Assembly (NCBI GenBank): GCA_032433765.1
Contig: JAVIAB010000051.1
Coordinates: forward strand, 82,013,340-82,077,339
Reading direction: 5' to 3'
DNA from: Megaustenia siamemsis
Lineage: Eukaryota; Mollusca; Gastropoda; Stylommatophora; Ariophantidae
DNA: 64,000 nucleotides
Shown here piece by piece: positions 34,625 to 46,289 of the stretch. The notes below the pieces were generated by a model that was given only the letters and a program-made list of their open reading frames with translations, searched no databases and was not told the DNA's origin. Both the position numbers and the translations under genes were made by a program. Position 1 is the first letter of the stretch; the number at the start of each line of letters is the position of its first letter.

Positions 34625-35690
34625 TATGGAATGCCCCGGTAATCACTGCAAACAAATTAAAATTTATAATTGCTCAACTGCCCGTGCCAGCGTAATCATC
34701 TGAATCTCATCTTCCAAACAAAGAAAGGTGACTGTAGTCCCCATCATAGCAGTCTCAGCACACGCCAAAAGACATAAGGCGAAACCATGCAGAAAGTGAA
34801 CACAGCCAACTTTTCCCTGTCATACGATATCATCATTCATCGAAAGCAAATGGAATATCGAAACATTATCAAAACGGATGAGACACACAGCTCACGGTGT
34901 GCACAGAGCACGCAACTCAGTAGCTCCTGCAACAAGCCGGACTTGGAATATGAGGAAACTGCAACAAGGAACACTTTTAATGCATAGCCTTCAATTGTTC
35001 CCGCCGCCTATCCACCATATACCGGGAGTTCACGTCCTCTTCAAAATGATGATCGTCATATTTTTTTTAATGTAGAGCGCTTGATGATGTTAGGCCATCG
35101 TTGTTGACTCCAATTCCAAACATATAGACACACAGTTAGTCGTCAGATTATCCTCGTTGCACATCAAACAACTGACCGTAAGATTAGCGTACGGCTGGTC
35201 TAGAGTCTAGGGATATACGATGAACCATTATGATGACGTAGCACACAAAAAAAGTCGTACACACAATTTCGCTCCCTTTCGATTTCTGATTACTCCAGTA
35301 AAAGCAGCCTAAGACGAACAAAACACTGTGCAAATTCCGTAAAGAGATAAAACTGCGGCTGACGAAGTAGTTTACATTGCTAAGTAACATGGAAATTAGT
35401 TGCGTCAAGGAATTCCAACAACGGCCATGAACAGCACCAATGTGACGAAAAGCGCAGATCAAGTCTAGACGTTGGAAGGTCGCATTCACAACACTTGATT
35501 GTCAAAATTGGACTGTTGCCGGCGTACAACATCGCTTTTACGGCGCAGATGTAATAAGAAGATCATCACTTTTACTTTAACGAAGAAAAGTACAACGGAG
35601 AACCGAATTTAATCAGATTCCGAATGCACTTACTGCAGCGATCGAGAGAACGTGACCAAGATCCCACCATCTTTACAACGGAAGTCAATG
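34625..35690 (-). repeat. Family G repeat, full copy
   Basis: Inverse orientation, about 1,065 bp and well aligned to 44368-45425 by eye over its length. It lies in CIAO2A intron 2, ending 150 bp upstream of exon 2 on the plus coordinate. Confidence 0.78.
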
Positions 35691-35846
35691 GAATAATGTG
35701 ATAAAGATCATATTTTTTTCTTCTTAAACACCTGCATTGTCAATTTTATATTTTAACAAATAAAATTTTAAAAAAGGCATTTGACAACCACTGATTGGAA
35801 TGCGCTCCTGAATTTAAAAAGTTAATCACTTTCCTACTTTATTTAC

Positions 35847-36011
35847 CAATTATGGAGGCCAAAGTACAATGTGGTACTGTAGGTACAAACTCAATGTGAG
35901 CCAAGAGCCGTCCACATTCAAGGCGATGAACTTTCACTCCTGATTCAGATATGACATTCAAATCTTCCAAGGAATCTGGTTTTTCAGGATCTCTGATTTT
36001 ACTGATAAGAT
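35847..36011 (-). CDS. CIAO2A: CIAO2A exon 2 (core with PTVPHC motif)
   Basis: This exon encodes residues 58-112, the heart of the MIP18 fold. It contains IRDPEKP, a LEDLNVISES segment and FVPTVPHCTLASI, with the conserved cysteine at residue 106. The acceptor is TTGATTTCAG|AT and the donor G|GTAAAT. Phases match exon 1 (1) and exon 3 (1). The translation aligns without gaps to what is known of CIAO2A. Confidence 0.95.
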
Positions 36012-36119
36012 CTGAAATCAATAACAATGTAATGTTACATCAAAATAGATTAAAGTATGCAAAGATTATTTGAGAGCAGCATACTTTCAGTATTTTCTAT
36101 GTGGATATGAATGCTGTAG

Positions 36120-36450
36120 ATGAATGGAGAAAGTAATGTCAAGACTGCCATTATTACATACAAACTGGCTGAAGAAAATTGTTAGAATATTTTGGTCAAA
36201 TAAAAACAGTAACCAAGAGCAGCTTCAAAAGGTGCAACCATAGAAAAAACACATAAAGACATACAAACAATGGACACAGACAGGTCATTAGCTCAGAGGT
36301 GATCACAAGAAATGTCAGACAGTAGACTCAAGATGAAAGGCAAAAGAGAACCCACGCTTAAGACAATCTGGTTGGGACAGTGGAAACAGAGTTAAATAGT
36401 TGAGCCAGACATGGGGCACCCTACAATGGAAAGTTACAGACTACATGAAC
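36120..36450 (+). mobile_element. Possible old LINE 3' remnant
   Basis: The region has lost its frame but reads like a LINE end (NIVRIFWSNKNS, then a GTVETELN-like block). Weak; in CIAO2A intron 1. Confidence 0.25.
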
Positions 36451-37560
36451 TAGATGAATATTGCGTTGTCCTACAAGATGTCACAAGGCTGCTTGGTTTG
36501 TCAATAGCCAAAAAAAGAAGCTATGATATAGTTTTTTGGCATGATGAAGCTCAAGAGTCAAATAGATTCTGAAAATAGTAACCTGCAAGGGCACAGACTA
36601 ATAATGGTCTATGTGAAATACCTGGTCAGGATAGAAAACTAAAGCTGCCACAAAGTGTCATTACATTTTTAAAAATATATGTAAAGGACTTTGCAATATG
36701 TTGTATGAGTAAAATATTTAAATATACTATATTAGACTACAGGATTTGGAAGTGAGAGGAAAAAGGGGGTGTATCAGTGCTCTTTCTCACTGTTACCTTC
36801 TTATGCTTAGTGAGTCAGATGCCCATTATTTTCTCACCACGGTTGATAAGTTAACACAAATATTACACATGATTTCAACAGTATCTTTGTTTGTAGCTTT
36901 GTATCTTTGTTATTTTATTTCCAGATATTTGTTAGTCTGTTCAGGCATCTGAACATTGTGCAGTGTAAAATGAGAATACAACAATTCATTATACTACAGC
37001 CCTAAGAATGAAGGAATCTTAAATGGTCCAATTGCATTTGAACTAGGAACTGATGCAATCAGAAACTTTATAGTTCAATATGTAGTTGCATACATTAAAC
37101 AATCAAATGAGCATTTAAATAATGTATGATAAAAATAACATTCAATAAAATAACATATTGTTAGTTAATTAAACCAATGCATTTTTTTTTCACTAGTGCC
37201 ATTTTGGGGTTCAACTAGATTCTAAAAAATTGGTGCCGATGATATTCTTTGGAAAAGTAGGACACTCTTCCACAATAATTCTCAGTCCGACCATAAATTT
37301 TCATAATAGGTTTTCTATTTTGGGTGACAAATCGATGTGTCATAGTAGCTCTACTCCACAACACACATTACATTTCAATATATAAACCACTGATTAATTT
37401 AAAATGTTAAACAGATCTTATGTCTCAAATAAATTAAGTTTCATTAATATATCTTTATAAGTATCACCATAATTTATTTTAATTTGTATTTTGCCAGCTT
37501 GCCACATTTTAGATGCAGATAGCATATTTTTAAAATCCAGCTGATCTATTAATATTGTAA
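36451..37560. other. CIAO2A intron 1, nothing recognised
   Basis: A+T-rich intronic DNA without secure elements. Confidence 0.5.
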
Positions 37561-37565
37561 CAAAC

Positions 37566-38135
37566 TATGAATATATGGGATCTGTAGTAACTAACAATGG
37601 AGACTTTCAGAAAGAGACCAAAAGATTAGCAATAACAATACAAAAATTCACCAAGAAGACTGTGTTGCATAATACCAGCAAGACAGTAAAATTAGAATTA
37701 TTGTGGGCTTTTATCTTTGCAGTGGCAACATATTGCTGTGGATCATGGACAATCTCGCAAACAGCAGGGAAGAAAATTGATTCATTTGAAACAAAATGCT
37801 ATAGAAAAATTCTTAAGATACCTTGGATAATGAAAAAGTGCAAAGAAGACATAATGAAAGACTTACACAAAAGAACTGGCTTATAAACACCATTCTACAA
37901 AGGAAATTAAAATACTATAGCTACATCAAAAGAAACAGCAGGTTGAAATGAACAATAATGGAAGACATAGTTCCTGGACACTGCATGAGGGGCATACTAA
38001 ATTGAAAACAGTTTCAAGACATCAAAGAGACCTTGAACAAGATAACAGAAGAAGTGGAAGATCTTGCTAGAAACAGAGATTCTTTCAGATGGGCTGGGGT
38101 GTGTGTGTTCTGTAAAGGACATGCGATCTGATGAT
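37566..38135 (+). mobile_element. LINE-J fragment
   Basis: Plus strand, about 105 open codons: YMGSVVTNNGDFQKETKRLA, CCGSWTISQTAGKKIDSFET and CYRKILKIPWIMKKCKEDIM. A 3' part ends GCGATCTGATGATGATATC. It lies in CIAO2A intron 1. Confidence 0.7.
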
Positions 38136-38727
38136 GATATCTATTAATAGGCTTTTATGACTGAGCCACCAATTTCAGAGTTTAATTAAACTTATTACGG
38201 ATTTCATAAAACCCAGTGTTTTGAAAGTAATTTCCAGATTATTAAATTATATTAAATTTTGTAAACATATGATAACTCTACACCTTTGATATATAAAGAG
38301 GAGTAAGACAGGGATGCATCCTATCACCAAGCTTGCTCAATCTATACACTGAGCAAATCTTTAAAAACATCACAGAGATGCCAGGCCTAAACATTAATGG
38401 AAAGATAATCAATAACCTAAGATATGCTGATGATACTGTTTTATTAGCAGAAAATCCTAAAGATCTACAACAATTACTTAATGAAGTAAACAAGGCAAGC
38501 AAAAAATATGGATTAGATATGAATATCAAAAATACTAAAACTATGATCATAAAAAAAGAAAATACTCAAAACCTACAAGTGAATATCAAAATTGAAGGAA
38601 TAGACCTGGAGACAGTTCAGAATTACAACTACATTGTACATACTATAACCAGTGATGGAAAATGTAAAACTGAAATAAACAAAAGAATAGGAATGGAAAA
38701 AAGTAATTTTAATGTCATGAAAAATAT

Positions 38728-39033
38728 CTATCTATCTATCTATTGACCTTTCGAGCCGTAACCGGCCCATAGGGCGTAGACCAAGATACACCTTCTCCTA
38801 TCTGAATTTTTAGTTCTAGCAGTTTTCTTTTAAAGATATTTTATCAAATCTCGCCATCTGTCTCTGTTCTGTGCAAGCAGTTCTATCTCATTGAGGGAGC
38901 CGATTCCTGCTGCTCTTGCCTCTCTCATCAATGTTCTTCTCAGTGTCTCCCTGGGTCTTCCTCTTTTTCTCTTACCTGTTGTTTCCCATATGAGGGCTTG
39001 CTTTGCTATTCGGTTATTATCTCTTCTCATCAC
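38728..39033 (-). mobile_element. LINE-B insertion nested in LINE-A
   Basis: A 5'-truncated minus-strand LINE-B of about 306 bp. It encodes MMRRDNNRIAKQALIWETTG and then GRPRETLRRTLMREARAAGI and ends in a short ATAG-repeat tail (CTATCTATC on plus). ATGTCATGAAAAATAT occurs at 38712-38727 and 39034-39049, giving a duplication of up to 16 bp. Confidence 0.85.
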
Positions 39034-39109
39034 ATGTCATGAAAAATATACTAACAGAAAATTGAAACCTTTGAAATGTGAATATATATTTTTTTTAAAC
39101 TGAAAAAAG

Positions 39110-39343
39110 TAAAGAGCCTTGTCACGCCAAGTGGTGTATAGTATATGGTGTTAGTGACCATAATTTTTACAGACTTTCGGCACCTGATTTTTGGGGTAAT
39201 GTGGTCAGTATTACGTCCATACCACTTTACTTTCCCAGAAAAAATCCTGTACCCATTTAAGGTTGGGTAAACCAGAAGCCATCGATCAGGATCAAACCTG
39301 ACCTCTTGTCCTTTTTGTAGTCCAGTTCACTAACCACTGAGCA
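39110..39343 (-). mobile_element. SINE1 inside LINE-A
   Basis: Minus strand. The tail at left is TGTCACGCCAAGTGGTGTAT; it ends in CAGTTCACTAACCACTGAGC, the complement of the A-box part, where LINE-A resumes. Confidence 0.82.
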
Positions 39344-39565
39344 GACCAAGACTAACGTGGACGAGTAACATCAAAAGATAGACAAGTCAGCTTATGACAA
39401 ACAACCGACCTGCACCATCAAAGCATGAGACAGAGCGGAATGGCGCTCCATGGTAGCCAACCTGTGATGCGGGGACGGCACTCACTGATGATGAATACAT
39501 TAGACTAATTGATGATTAGAGTTAATCATTAGTACAAGATTAAGTATATTAATTATTAGTTTTAC

Positions 39566-39737
39566 CATAAATGGTTTCTTGCAGTAATTTTATTTCTGCG
39601 TCATCTTCTATGAAGTCATTGTTGTTGCCATACTGGAAATCAAAAGTATCAACACTGGAGCCTTCTTTTTGATGTCTCTGTCTATTTCGTTCCTTTAGAT
39701 TACCAGTAATATGGTTCAAATTCGTAGCTGACGACAT
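39566..39737 (-). CDS. CIAO2A: CIAO2A exon 1 (start codon, residues 1-57)
   Basis: Exon 1 encodes a poorly conserved, acidic and polar N-terminus ending LLQETIY. An in-frame TAA sits directly upstream of the ATG, which supports this start. The donor is G|GTAAAA (phase 1). The split codon G+AT gives Asp58, restoring the family motif YDLI at the junction with exon 2. N-terminal variation is usual in this family, so this exon rests on its ORF, the splice site and phase agreement rather than on sequence conservation. Confidence 0.85.
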
Positions 39738-40586
39738 TTATGATTTTATTAGTCTTTTATCGTTGTGTTTGTGTACTCACAGTTCACAGTGGGTGTATTT
39801 TGAGTACCTTTTTCCCTAAACTTTTCAATTTCAATACAATGTGAATAAGTACCTAGTTACTCAGAGACACTCACTCTGACTTTCACTCACTGTGATCGGT
39901 TCGTGACAGATCGCTTCACACTTCACGGTTTCAACACCGTCGTCACGGTCAGCGCTAAAAAAACGACAACCGACAATGGTCACAACAATCACAATGGTTC
40001 AGCTTTAACTTTAACTTTACTTCGTTTAGTTAAGTTTAGACGGTAAATCCGGTAAACTTTACTGACTTTATCCGTTTACAATTGTAACAGTAAATAGTAA
40101 AAAGTACAGTAGTAAAGTGACCAAGTCCAAAATTATATAGTTTTAAAAAATCACTGATCAAATATCCAGTTTAAATAGAATAATTCCAAGCTTGCTGTGA
40201 AAGTGCTACAAAATAAGAAAGTAAAGTATAAACAAAATAGCGCTTAGGCTGAAAAAGACTGCAACAATAGGACATTAAGTTGAGAAACGTTCGTTCGTTC
40301 ACTTCTGGTCAACTAAACACTTGCTTATTACAGTGATGTCCCTTTGTTCAATTAAAAAAAAACAATAATAAATAAATAAATAAAATTATCCCTTTTTTTC
40401 AATTTCAAGAAAGATAAAAATAAATAATTACCACAAACACATTAGTCGATTCGACAAAATAATTGTAATTATATAAACAAATAAAACCATTGACGTGTGT
40501 TGTGTATCTATTGTTAGAGACGAGATCTTAGCACTCCGGGCAAACCCATTGGAGCAATACAATGATTGGTTGATAGGCAGGTCACG
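39738..40586. other. CIAO2A 5' flank
   Basis: This must hold the CIAO2A 5' UTR and promoter. Relatively GC-richer around 39880-39990. I see no secure TATA box or initiator and mark no start site. Confidence 0.4.
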
Positions 40587-40596
40587 TGATAATATT

Positions 40597-40748
40597 CATC
40601 ATCATCAATTCATAATTGGGTGCCTTCTCCGCATCGAAGGTTGGCTACCATGGAGCGCCATTCCACTCTGTCTCTTGCTTTGATGGTGCAGATTGTCATA
40701 GGCTGACTTGTCCATCTTTTGATGTTACTCGTCCATGTTAGATGATTA
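40597..40748 (-). mobile_element. LINE-A short 3' fragment with TSD
   Basis: Minus-strand 152-bp 3' end. TGATAATATT at 40587-40596 and 40749-40758 flanks it as a 10-bp duplication. Confidence 0.7.
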
Positions 40749-41107
40749 TGATAATATTATTTTTTTTTTTAAGTCAACAGTTGTAAGGGGCAGTGTGGGA
40801 GCACAATCTCAGTAGCTCATGTTGAATTTGTGTTTATTAATATACTTTTAGGGGCACACTTTCCATATTCAACACCAGGGCGAACATGCGCCCTCCAGTA
40901 ATCATTTCTTTGTATGGGTATCTGGCCTTTGGTGAAGGAAGAAAATACACACGAGGAGTAATCACTGGGTCCTGTTCCTCCCAAAAATATTTACAAGAGA
41001 ACCGGCGGAAGTCTTACACCACCAGCACCCTTCCCCTATCGACATGTTGTGACGTACCATTATTTATCTTTTTTTTTTCTTTTTTAACTTAGTGTATCAT
41101 TCATTGT

Positions 41108-41470
41108 CAGCATCATCATCATCGTGTGCCCTCTCCGCAACGAAGGTTGGCTACCATGGATCGCCATTCTACTCTGTTTCTTGCTTTGATGGTGCAGGCT
41201 GACATAGATTGACTTGTCCATCTTTTGATGTTACTCGTCCGTTTTAGTCTTAGTCTGCCTCTGCCTCTTTTGCCTTGTATTTTTCCTTCCAATATTACTT
41301 TTAGTAGGCTGTTGTGTCTTTTAACATGCCCCAAAAATTTAATTTGTCTTGTCTTAATTGTGTTCAGCAGTTCTCTTTTTATTTTCAGTTCTTTTAAAAC
41401 TTCATCGTTTGTTATCTTTTGTTTCCATCCAATTCTACGTATTCTTCTATAAATCCACATTTCAAAGGCT
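41108..41470 (-). mobile_element. LINE-A 3' fragment with TSD
   Basis: Minus-strand copy encoding MWIYRRIRRIGWKQKITNDE, then LGHVKRHNSLLKVILEGK and KARNRVEWRSMVANLRCGEG. The tail is CATCATCATC on plus. TCATTCATTGT at 41097-41107 and 41471-41481 is an 11-bp duplication. Confidence 0.8.
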
Positions 41471-41481
41471 TCATTCATTGT

Positions 41482-41864
41482 ATGGTGAAGAAAACGGGAC
41501 CTTGAACAAATAGATGTACAGAAATGAGTTTTAGATACTGCCATAATGAATACGGATGTACAGGCACATAGAACACACTTTATAACTGTCAGGAATAGAA
41601 GCCAAGAAATAAAGGAACTGTTAGAATTAACAAAAATGTTGCAATAAAATATAAAAAAATAACGAATGTGTTGATGAAATATATTTGACGCATAGATAAA
41701 CATGGCATTATGCTTGAAGGCTAATACTAGAGGACAAAGTTGAAAGCAAAATTGTTAACAGGAAAACGATAATAATGAGAGACTTGACTTAATCCTTTTA
41801 GGCGTGAACAGTGTTCACTTTAAAGGCCATACTTCTCGCACAAAAGTGCATATTTCCCTAAAGC
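41482..41864. other. No gene seen
   Basis: Intergenic, nothing recognised. Confidence 0.5.
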
Positions 41865-42170
41865 GTGAAGGCGATGGACCGCGCTGAGATTCTGAATGCC
41901 CTCATGGACATTGGGCGAAAGACCACCTAAAATAATTTTTTTTTTTTTTTAAACTGAATCTGCAATCATGGAAGACAGCATAAATATCGTGTCATATGTC
42001 AGACGGAGCCGTGCAGAAAGCCAAAGAAGTCTTGCCAACCAACATAATACTGGTGTCGTTAGTGGCTGCACAATAAGCGAGGGAAATACTTAGGGGGAGA
42101 TCTGAGCACTTATGGACTTGTCTTATGTGCAGTAAGGATGATGATCCGTCGACAAAACTAAACTAGGTAC
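41865..42170 (+). mobile_element. Old Nimbus-like LINE 3' remnant
   Basis: Diverged plus-strand sequence related to the 3' ends above: a GATGGACCGCGCTGAGATTC segment, CAACCAACATAATACTGGTG, and GGGGGAGATCTGAGCACTTA before GATGATGATCC. No usable frame remains. Confidence 0.5.
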
Positions 42171-42714
42171 CCTCATTTGTTCTGCTGGTGTCGTCGTCAA
42201 TGGTTGGATTTGTTAGATGGGAACAGCGTTGTAGCAGGTGATACTTTGTTTTTGATACTTTGTTGATAAGAAGACTTATTATTATATTAATAGTATAAAT
42301 AACATACATAAAATAATGATTTTTTTAAATAATAATTCCTCAACCTTGAATTTTTGAGCCATCCGCGATGTACTGAGACTGAGGCCGCGATAAATGAACC
42401 GCGAAGTAGCGAGGGATGACTGTATATTGTTCTCAGCCGAGAAATCAAACTGATCTATTCTTTAAACATTGTTAACTGTTTCATTGAGTAATGTATATCT
42501 GACCTTGACTGGTGTTTACGCTATGGGCGACTATTTCTAGCAGTGGCCCATTGTTCAACCATTCTTGTTATTATCAACTTCTAAAGATGTCATCGTATGT
42601 CTTGAAATTAGCAGGTGTTGATGTCTGAGGAAATTATGTTCTTAATTTAAGATAACTTATTTGTGTTTTTATTGCCTGGAATTCCGCTGTAGTAAAAATA
42701 GTAAAATAAAGTGT

Positions 42715-42943
42715 TCCATCTACGAGTTGAGGCGTACAGGAGATATGGTGTTCATGTCCAAATTTGTCAATGCCCAAAAGCACATTTATCATGAATGATA
42801 TGATCGGTATTACGTAAGGCTTTCCCAGAAAAATCTAGTAGCCCCCATTTAAGGCGGGTAAATCTAAAAGCCGTCTATTGAACACGATCTCTTGTTTTCA
42901 TTAGTTAGTCCCGGTCACTAACCACTGAGCTACCGCGGCTCCC
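42715..42943 (-). mobile_element. Old SINE1
   Basis: Diverged minus-strand copy: ATATGGTGTTCATGTCC, GATCGGTATTACG and CACTAACCACTGAGCTACCG at the A box end. Confidence 0.7.
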
Positions 42944-43764
42944 AGGGATTCCAACATGCCAGATAATCCAATGTGGAATAATCTCCACACGATAGGAAAT
43001 GGACAACTAGTTGATGCATCGGATAATGGAGGGGGCATCACAAGGTATATCGTGGGGCATCCATAAGTTGCATGGCTGGTTGTGAGTCGGAGAATAGAAA
43101 TATATCGTCAGATGCAGCTGCATAGCATGGGAGAGACCTGATCGGCAGTTGTGCCGGGAGCAAACTATTGTAGAGGCGTAACATTTCTTTAGAAAAAAGT
43201 ATTACGTAATAATGGACAAATAAAAAATAGTAATATGCATGTATTTTGTGGGGCGCTAACAACTTATAAACTTGCATATCTTGTCTTGGACACTGGCATC
43301 TGCCACTGGTTAGGTAATGGGGTCAAAGCAAAGAAATACATATCAATGCATAGTAATGCGACTCTGTAGTAAAGCTGATTATTAGGTAATACTGCTGTCA
43401 AAATATGGAAGTATTCATGGGCTAGTAACGTTAAGAGTTTTTGACCAGCTGTTGTTTTCAGAGCAGGTATATATGAAACATAATTATCTATCACCTTTCA
43501 CATATAACCGTAACATCCACCTTAAAAAGATTTGGTGCAAGTTGCTGTTGTCACATACTCAGTGTGTCACGCAATCGGGTCAGGTTTGCAATATCAACTA
43601 GACTGTCGTGCCTGCTGATGCAGGTTATCATATAATACCACAACTTTCTGTCTCTACCGTATTTTAGCAATATATATATATATACATTTTAATTTCACAC
43701 AATGATCACAATGTAATTGGGAATGTTTCAAAAATCGAAATCGCTGTTTCTTCGTTGAGTTACA
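42944..43764. other. No gene seen
   Basis: Intergenic between an old SINE1 and SINE2. Two minus frames (43038-43277, 43264-43494) have no recognisable features. Confidence 0.5.
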
Positions 43765-44165
43765 TTCCCCTGGTCTCTGGATAGTGAGATCCGATGTCTA
43801 GCCCTCTCTGAGTAGTGAGATCCGATGTCTAGCCATCTCTGAGTAGTGAGATCCGATGTCTAGCCCTCTCTGAGTAGTGAGATCCGATGTCTAGCCATCT
43901 CTGAGTAGTGAGATCCGATGTCTAGCCATCTCTGAGTAGTGAGATCCGATGTCTAGCCATCTCTGAGTAGTGAGATCCGATGTGTAGCCCTCTCTGCGCA
44001 GTGAGATCCGATGTCTAACCCTCTCTGAGTAGTGAGATCCGATGTCTAGCCCTCTCTGAGTAGTGAGATCCTATGTCTAGCCCCTCTGGGTAGGGGGATC
44101 CGATGTCTTGCACTCCCAGAAAACAGCGAAAAACAGATTTTTCCATGTGTACGTGCGTATAACCA
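43765..44165 (+). mobile_element. SINE2 copy with internal array
   Basis: CCCCTGGTCTCTGGATAGTG opens the SINE2 body. The next unit is amplified 11 times, and the copy ends with GCGAAAAACAGATTTTTCCA and a stretch of T. Confidence 0.65.
43786..44125. repeat. 31-bp tandem repeat, 11 copies, inside SINE2
   Basis: GAGATCCGATGTCTAGCC recurs every 31 bp from 43786 to 44095. The unit matches a single copy stretch of SINE2 elsewhere (31225-31265, 57300-57335). Confidence 0.92.
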
Positions 44166-44187
44166 TGTACATTTTTTTTTTTAACTA

Positions 44188-44366
44188 TAAAAAGTGAAAG
44201 AAATTAACAAAAGAACAAGAATGGCAGCAAGCAATTTTAACAAAGTGGAAAACATACTCACATCAAAGCAAATAACATCAGAACTAAAACTACGAATACC
44301 AAAATGCTATATTCACTCAAAATTCCTGTATGGTGCAGAAACATGGATATTAAATGATAAAACGGG
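44188..44366 (+). mobile_element. LINE-A fragment cut by family G
   Basis: Encodes EINKRTRMAASNFNKVENIL and LYGAETWILNDKT in the LINE-A frame, then stops at the start of a family G copy at about 44368. Confidence 0.65.
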
Positions 44367-44367
44367 G

Positions 44368-45425
44368 ACTTCCGTTACAAAGATGGTGGATCTAGGTAAA
44401 TTTCTCTCGATCGCTGCAGAAAGTGCATTCGGAATCTGATTAATTTCGGTTCTCCGTTGCACTTTTCTGTGTTAAAGTAAAAATGATGATCTACTTATTA
44501 CATCTGTGCGGCTAAAGCGAAGTCGTACGCCGGAAACAGTCCTTTTTTGACAAATCAAGTGTTGTGAATGTGACCTTCCAACGTTTAGACTTGATTTGCG
44601 CTTTACATCACATTGGTGCTGTTCATGACCGTTGTTGGAATTCCTTGACGCAAGTTATTTCCATGTTACTTATTAATGAAAAGTACTTCGTCAGCCACAG
44701 TTTTATCTCTTTGGGAAATTTGCACCGTGTTTTGTTCGTCATAAGCTGCTTTCACTAGAGTAATTAGGAATCTAAAGGGAGCGAAATTGTGTGTACGACA
44801 TTTTTGTGTGCTACGTCATCGTAATGGCTCATCGTACATCCCTAGACCGGCCTTACGCTAATCTTACGGTCGGTTGTTTGATGTGCGACGGGGATAATTT
44901 TACGACTGTGTGTCTAAATGTCCGGAATTGGAGTCAACAACGATGGCCTAACATCATCAACCGCTATACATTTTTTTTTAATTTGACGATCATCATTTTC
45001 AAGAGGACGGGAACTTCCGGTATATGGTGGATAGGCTGCGGGAACAATTGAAGGTTGTGCATGAAAAGCGTTCCTTGTTGCAGTTTCCCCATATTCCAAG
45101 TCCGGCTTGTTGCAGGAGCTACTGAGTTATGTGCTCTGTGCACACCGTGAGCTGTGCGTCTCATCCGTTTTGATCATGTTTCGATATTCCAATTGTTTAC
45201 GATGAATGATGATATCGTATGACAGGGAGTTGGCTGTGTTCACTTTCTGCATGGTTTCGCCTTATGTCTTTTGGCGTGTGCTGAGACTGCTACGATGGGG
45301 ACTACAGTTACCTTTATTTTTTTGGGAGATGAGATATTAATTCGGATGATTACGCTGGTACGGGCAGTTGAGCAATTATAGATTTTAATTCGTTTGCAGT
45401 GATACCAGGGCCTTCCACAACCAAA
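44368..45425 (+). repeat. Family G repeat, full copy
   Basis: It begins GGGGACTTCCGTTACAAAGA and ends TTTGCAGTGATACCAGGGCC. A 64-codon frame at 44564-44758 (TFQRLDLICALHHIGAVHDR) is also kept in the copy at 34625, but stops elsewhere make a protein uncertain. It cuts a LINE-A copy at its left border. Confidence 0.78.
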
Positions 45426-45429
45426 TAAT

Positions 45430-45930
45430 CAAATCTTTGTGTGTGTCTGTGTTTAGTCATATCTCAAATCTTAGTGTGTATCTATGTTAGTCATGTGTCA
45501 TATCTTTGTGCGTGCATGTCTGTGTTAGTCATATCTCATATCTTTGTGCATGTCTATGTTAGTCATATCTCATATCTTTGTGTGCATGTCTATGTTAGTC
45601 ACATCTCATACCTTTGAGTGTGCCAATCTATGTTAGTCATGTCTCATATATTTGTGTGTATGTCTATGTTAGTCACATCTCCTATCTTTGTGAGTGCATG
45701 TTTATGTTATTCATATCTCGTACCGTGGTGTGTGTACCTGTGTTAGTCATATCTCATATTTTAGAGTGTGTCTGTGTTAGTCACATCTCATATCTTAGTG
45801 TGCGTGTCTGTGTTAGTCATATCTCATATTTTGGTATGTGTCAGTGTTAGTCATGCCTCATATTGTTGTGTGCATGTCGGTGTTGGTCACATCTGATATC
45901 TTTGTGTGTGCATGTCTGTGTTGGTTACCT
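45430..45930. repeat. ~38-bp minisatellite, ~13 copies
   Basis: Variable units built of GTTAGTCATATCTCATATCT and TTGTGTGTGCATGTCTGT. It adjoins the end of a family G copy. Confidence 0.88.
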
Positions 45931-46289
45931 CTAGTGACTCGAGCAGATGGTGCTCGTGAACCTGGGAGGGCCGACCATCTAAAGGCAGAATCCCCCTACA
46001 GAAAAGATCATCTGCTGCCTTGCAGGAAGATTGGGGACAATCAAAGGCTAAGGAAAGCAAACTTGAATAAAATGCTGGCTGAAATCGGATGCACTGGCGC
46101 AGAACACAGTGCAACGTTTTAACAGGTACTCAATAAGAGTGGATCTGGCAGACTCTAATTATGATGTTCTGTCTGTGGGGTCGATCAATTCACTTAAACA
46201 GGCAGCTGTCTTCATGTGAGAGTCTGGAATCCTACTCTGGTTGAGTCCTGATTGCAGATAGAGAGAGAGAGAGGCAGAGAAATGATAAA

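Larger units (their letters stand above)
38280..39500 (+). mobile_element. LINE-A composite copy carrying nested insertions
   Basis: The left part encodes RT pieces: GVRQGCILSPSLLNLYTEQI (motif B), LRYADDTVLLAENP (motif C) and EINKRIGMEKSNFNVMKN. It is split by a LINE-B insertion at 38728, resumes at about 39036, loses an internal piece, is split again by SINE1 (39110-39343), and ends with the LINE-A 3' end GGTAGCCAACCTGTGATGCG. It lies in CIAO2A intron 1. Confidence 0.8.
18577..39737 (-). other. CIAO2A: CIAO2A gene locus (5 coding exons, 21 kb)
   Basis: The five exons join with consistent phases and GT-AG borders into a 534-nt coding sequence (177 residues plus stop). The protein is a MIP18/FAM96 family member. 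In animals CIAO2A works with CIAO1 in cytosolic iron-sulfur protein assembly and mainly serves maturation of IRP1. The A-type paralogue is chosen over CIAO2B because of DPEKP near residue 65 and NKQINDKER followed by AAMENPNL near the C-terminus. The reactive-cysteine motif PTVPHC is present (Cys106). Human CIAO2A is about 160 residues, so length is normal. Introns are about 3.6, 5.0, 5.3 and 6.7 kb and full of transposable elements. No frameshift or internal stop is seen, and presence of introns excludes a processed copy. Confidence 0.93.

Noticed and set aside
18577..39737. CIAO2A as a processed pseudogene
   Set aside because: It has introns with correct GT-AG borders, consistent phases and no internal stop.
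40840..41070. Possible coding block around 40860-41060
   Set aside because: The minus frame (DFRRFSCKYFWEEQDPVITP) looks protein-like but has a stop and no recognised family; too weak to list as a gene.
43786..44125. CRISPR-like array
   Set aside because: The 31-bp units are contiguous with no unique spacers, in a eukaryotic SINE; it is a minisatellite.
45614..46122. Small valine- and serine-rich proteins
   Set aside because: Product of the ~38-bp minisatellite; no homology or splice context.
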